Made by a program: the position numbers and the translations under genes. The notes beneath the pieces are model-generated. The model did not search any database. It had not been told where the DNA came from and saw nothing but the letters and a program-made list of their open reading frames with translations. Below are positions 60,003 through 64,000 of a stretch of 64,000 bases of DNA, piece by piece. Origin of the DNA: Burkholderiales bacterium (GTDB taxonomy: Bacteria > Pseudomonadota > Gammaproteobacteria > Burkholderiales > Burkholderiaceae_C). The DNA lies in assembly GCA_947508055.1 (NCBI GenBank), contig CANNRR010000002.1:1-64000 (forward strand), read 5' to 3'. Each line of letters opens with the position of its first letter. Positions within the stretch are counted from its first letter, which is position 1.

Positions 60003-61232
60003 ATGTCCTTTTTCTCCATCCGCCAGGCACTTGCCGCTCTTCTGGTTGCCGCGCTCGTTTCTGCCTGTGGCGGCAGCGGCAGCGCAGCACCACCACCGAC
60101 CGGTGGAATCACGGTGAAGCCAGGCGATGGCAGTGTCACGATCAGTTGGGTCAGCACGCCGGATGTCAAATACTGGCTGTTTTACGCACCCTCGGCCACC
60201 ATTTCCAGTAGTGACTGGATCAACGTCCCAGGCAGCCGCGCGATTCTGGACGTTACCTCACCGTACGTAGTAACGGGCCTTGCAAACGGCTACACCTACT
60301 CATTTACTGTCAATGCCCGCAATGGCGATGGCCCTGGCGGACCGGGCACCCCATCGGTGGCTGCAATGGCACGACCGGCCGGCGGCACTTGGAACGTTGG
60401 CGACAAGTTGGGCAACAACACCATTCGCAGCGTGACTTACGGAACCAGCACGGCCGACTCCTTGGGCTACTACATGGCCGTGGGCGACGGTGGCAGCACC
60501 TACCGCAGTACCAATGGTCTGAGTTGGACCGGCATTGGCGCGGCCACCACCACCAACATGAACGCAGCCACCTATACCCTGGCCAAATTCATTGTGGTTG
60601 GCAACGGCGGCACCATCACCTACGGCACGGATATGTCCACATGGACGGCAGCTACCTCTGGCACTGCCCAAAACCTCAACGCTATTGCCAGCAGTGGCGT
60701 AGTGGCCGTGGCCGTTGGCAACAGCGGCACCGTGCTCACATCAATCGATGGCGTGACATGGTCTGCGGTCACCGTGCCAACCACGCAAAACCTTTATGCC
60801 GTTTCCTATGCGGGCAACGGCATCTGGATGGCGGCGGGAGCCGGGGGCACACTACTCACCAGCACCGACGCCGTCACCTGGACCGCCGCGGCATCCGGCA
60901 CGACTGCGGACCTGCGCTCGGTTGCCATCCAAATGACAACTGTCTACACCTATGTCGCAACCGGCAACGGCGGCACCGTGGTTCGCAGTACGGACAATGG
61001 CGTCACCTGGGCGGCGCAGACCTCGGGCACAACGGCTGACCTGCTGGCCATCAGCCCAACGTCCAGTCAGTTTCTGGTGACCGGAACGGGTGGTGCCGTC
61101 ATTACCAGCCCCGATGGCATTACCTGGACCACACGCACCAGCGGCACCACTGCCAGCCTGTACGCTGTGATCAGCGGTTTCTCGCAGTATGTAGCGGTCG
61201 GTCAGAGCGGCGCAAACATCAACTCGCAATAA
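60003..61232 (+). CDS. Lipoprotein with Fn3-like domain and repetitive beta-propeller
   Basis: Lipobox LVSAC/GGSGS; repeats such as VAVGNSGTVLTSIDGVTWSAVTVPTTQNLYAVSY. Confidence 0.82.
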   Translation: MSFFSIRQALAALLVAALVSACGGSGSAAPPPTGGITVKPGDGSVTISWVSTPDVKYWLFYAPSATISSSDWINVPGSRAILDVTSPYVVTGLANGYTYSFTVNARNGDGPGGPGTPSVAAMARPAGGTWNVGDKLGNNTIRSVTYGTSTADSLGYYMAVGDGGSTYRSTNGLSWTGIGAATTTNMNAATYTLAKFIVVGNGGTITYGTDMSTWTAATSGTAQNLNAIASSGVVAVAVGNSGTVLTSIDGVTWSAVTVPTTQNLYAVSYAGNGIWMAAGAGGTLLTSTDAVTWTAAASGTTADLRSVAIQMTTVYTYVATGNGGTVVRSTDNGVTWAAQTSGTTADLLAISPTSSQFLVTGTGGAVITSPDGITWTTRTSGTTASLYAVISGFSQYVAVGQSGANINSQ

Positions 61233-61249
61233 AGCCAAGTCGTCGGGCT

Positions 61250-62383
61250 TTACAACGCCCGGCGTGCCGCAACGGCTGCTGATAGCAGTTCGAGCGATTT
61301 CAGCGAATCATCCCAACCCAGGCAGGCGTCAGTAATACTCTTGCCGTACTCCAGGGTGCGCGCATCATCCTTGCCGGGGGTGAACTTTTGCGCGCCAGCC
61401 TTCAGGTGGCTTTCCACCATTACGCCAAACACACTGCGTGCGCCGCCGGCGATCTGGGAGGCAATGTTGCCCGCCACTTCCACCTGCTTTTCATGCTGTT
61501 TGCTGCTGTTGGCGTGGCTACAGTCCACCATCAGGCTGGCGGGCAACTTGGCTTTTTCCAGATCCTTGCACGCGGTGGCAACACTGGCGGCGTCGTAATT
61601 CGGCGCCTTGCCGCCGCGCAGGATGACGTGGCAGTCCCGGTTGCCCTTGGTTTGCACAATGGCCACCTGTCCATTCTTGTGCACTGACAAAAAGTGGTGT
61701 GCGCCGGCTGCGGCCTGAATGGCGTCAGTCGCGATCTTGATGTTGCCATCGGTTCCGTTTTTGAACCCGATGGGCGCCGACAGGCCCGAGGCCAACTCGC
61801 GATGCACCTGGCTCTCGGTGGTACGCGCGCCGATGGCGCCCCACGAGATCAGGTCCCCCAGATACTGCGGAGAGATTACGTCCAAAAATTCGCTACCCGC
61901 GGGCAATCCCAGGCGGTTGATTTCTATCAGCAACTGGCGCGCAATGCGCAGCCCCTCGTCGATCCGAAAACTCTCGTCCAGGTAGGGGTCGTTGATCAGG
62001 CCCTTCCAGCCCACGGTGGTGCGGGGCTTCTCGAAATACACCCGCATCACAATCTCAAGCGTGTCAGCATACTGGGTGCGCAGCTCTTTCAGGCGACGGG
62101 CGTAGTCCAGAGCCGCAGCCGGGTCATGAATGGAGCACGGGCCAATCACCACCAGCAGTCGGTCATCTTTGCCGGCCATGATATTGTGAATGGCATGACG
62201 GGTATCGGTGATCAGTGTTTCGACCGCAGTCCCCTGAATCGGAAAAAAACGAATCAGGTGCTCAGGAGGGGGCAACACGGTAATCTCCTTGATGCGTTCG
62301 TCATCGGTCTGACTGGTTCGGTCAGTCTGCTGTGCGGCATGCGGATACCAGGCGGCCGGGGTGGAAGTGGCTTTTGCAGTCAT
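61250..62383 (-). CDS. aroG: 3-deoxy-7-phosphoheptulonate synthase, class I
   Basis: VIGPCSIHDPAAALDYARRL, RVYFEKPRTTVGWKGLINDPYLD, SWGAIGARTTESQVHRELASGLSAPIGFKNGTDG. Confidence 0.96.
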   Translation of the reverse strand: MTAKATSTPAAWYPHAAQQTDRTSQTDDERIKEITVLPPPEHLIRFFPIQGTAVETLITDTRHAIHNIMAGKDDRLLVVIGPCSIHDPAAALDYARRLKELRTQYADTLEIVMRVYFEKPRTTVGWKGLINDPYLDESFRIDEGLRIARQLLIEINRLGLPAGSEFLDVISPQYLGDLISWGAIGARTTESQVHRELASGLSAPIGFKNGTDGNIKIATDAIQAAAGAHHFLSVHKNGQVAIVQTKGNRDCHVILRGGKAPNYDAASVATACKDLEKAKLPASLMVDCSHANSSKQHEKQVEVAGNIASQIAGGARSVFGVMVESHLKAGAQKFTPGKDDARTLEYGKSITDACLGWDDSLKSLELLSAAVAARRAL

Positions 62384-62421
62384 GGGGTCGTTCTTGAGTT
62401 GAAAAATCGGACAAATAGGGT

Positions 62422-62450
62422 AAAAAAAAACCGCCGGGGGCCGGCGGTTT
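62422..62450 (-). terminator. Intrinsic terminator/attenuator upstream of aroG
   Basis: Minus strand AAACCGCCGG-CCC-CCGGCGGTTTTTTTTT: perfect 10-bp stem, 3-nt loop, U tract; 38 nt before the aroG ATG. Confidence 0.93.
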
Positions 62451-62476
62451 AGTGAGGGTTTTGGACGTCTTGTTTG

Positions 62477-62554
62477 TCAGGCACGTTCAGATTTCTCTAC
62501 CGCTTGAGCGCTTGAGAACCAAAAGTAGCAAAAGTAAAAACCGCCGAAATGCAT
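62477..62554 (-). CDS. Predicted aromatic-amino-acid-rich leader peptide of aroG
   Basis: MHFGGFYFCYFWFSSAQAVEKSERA*; 8 of residues 3-13 are F/Y/W; followed 26 nt later by the terminator hairpin. Confidence 0.85.
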   Translation of the reverse strand: MHFGGFYFCYFWFSSAQAVEKSERA

Positions 62555-62577
62555 GGACGAGACTTTAGCACAACGGG

Positions 62578-63225
62578 CTAGTCTGACTTGCGACGTCCCC
62601 TGCGCCCTTCCTGGAGGACCACTTTTTGCCGTCGCGTGCGGAGCGCCCACCACGCACTCCAGCGCCCCCAAACGGTTGGCGCCGCAAACTCCTCATCGGC
62701 AGCGGCGGCGGCTTTGCGTGACTGCTCATAGACGTCCAGCAGCAGCGAGCCCGCCCCCAGAACGCGCCATGCAGCCAAATCAAAATCGGTCAGGGCTGGC
62801 ATGCCAAACCTTGGTGGTGCGGCCTCCATCGCCCATTGGGTGACCAGAATCCGAAAATGATTGAGCGCCACAAAGTGGGCATCAAACTCAAAAAAATTGT
62901 GCCAATCCGGACCCAGACCTAACAGCAGCGCGCGATGGGTACGCAAGTCGCCAACCAAATTGATCAGCGTCAGTGCCAGTGGTGGGCGTTCGCCCCCGGG
63001 AAGTTGCAGCATGCCCACCAGAGCTTCAATTTGAACCGCCAAGACCTGTAGACTCTCACCAACCTGCAAAGATTCCTCGTCGGCCACCGCCGAGCGCAAA
63101 AATTGGCTGTACTCGCCAAACGAATGAAAACTGTGAGATTGCGACTGTAAACTGGTCTGCGACGGTGCATAGGTTTCAGCCTGCGACGACGGGGTGGGCG
63201 ATTCGCTGCTCATGCCATTTGCCAT
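62578..63225 (-). CDS. Conserved hypothetical protein
   Basis: 215 aa; no domain recognised; between tldD and aroG on the same strand. Confidence 0.7.
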   Translation of the reverse strand: MANGMSSESPTPSSQAETYAPSQTSLQSQSHSFHSFGEYSQFLRSAVADEESLQVGESLQVLAVQIEALVGMLQLPGGERPPLALTLINLVGDLRTHRALLLGLGPDWHNFFEFDAHFVALNHFRILVTQWAMEAAPPRFGMPALTDFDLAAWRVLGAGSLLLDVYEQSRKAAAAADEEFAAPTVWGRWSAWWALRTRRQKVVLQEGRRGRRKSD

Positions 63226-63246
63226 GCTCAGGACTCGCCTGTCGCG

Positions 63247-64000
<754 letters not shown>

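Noticed and set aside
62578-62671. Upstream extension of the aroG leader ORF (64 aa version in the ORF list)
   Set aside because: The extension overlaps the upstream gene out of frame; the internal ATG at 62554 gives the typical short leader peptide.

Overview
This 64-kb window looks like the chromosome of a betaproteobacterium, probably Comamonadaceae/Burkholderiales (inferred from gene content and repeat types; no search was run). It is gene-dense, and I saw no rRNA, tRNA, CRISPR, IS element or prophage. Main blocks: (1) a thiolase/acyl-CoA dehydrogenase/rhodanese/AidB-like operon behind a 22-bp perfect palindrome; (2) a TPP riboswitch upstream of a TonB-dependent receptor and a NadR-like P-loop protein, suggesting thiamin uptake/salvage; (3) a DsrO/NrfD/tetraheme-cytochrome redox operon with an FNR-type box; (4) a purine catabolism cluster with a UraD-AllC fusion; (5) LigAB-type dioxygenase, Liv ABC transporter and pobA; (6) miaB, an isolated nirS, ffh, pilSR-like genes, ampD, nrdAB with tandem NrdR-like boxes, a histone H1-like gene, prmA-accCB and mpl; (7) an FNR-family regulator, a TetR/HlyD/ABC exporter and a tryptophanase-like lyase; (8) aroG and a partial tldD. 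The strongest observations are: (a) a previously un-annotated 25-aa leader peptide (MHFGGFYFCYFWFSSAQAVEKSERA) plus a perfect terminator hairpin directly upstream of aroG, i.e. a predicted attenuator reading Phe, Tyr and Trp together; (b) palindromic elements inserted in frame inside conserved enzymes (an acyl-CoA dehydrogenase, mpl, possibly allC), reminiscent of Rickettsia palindromic elements; (c) a dispersed ~56-58 bp repeat family.
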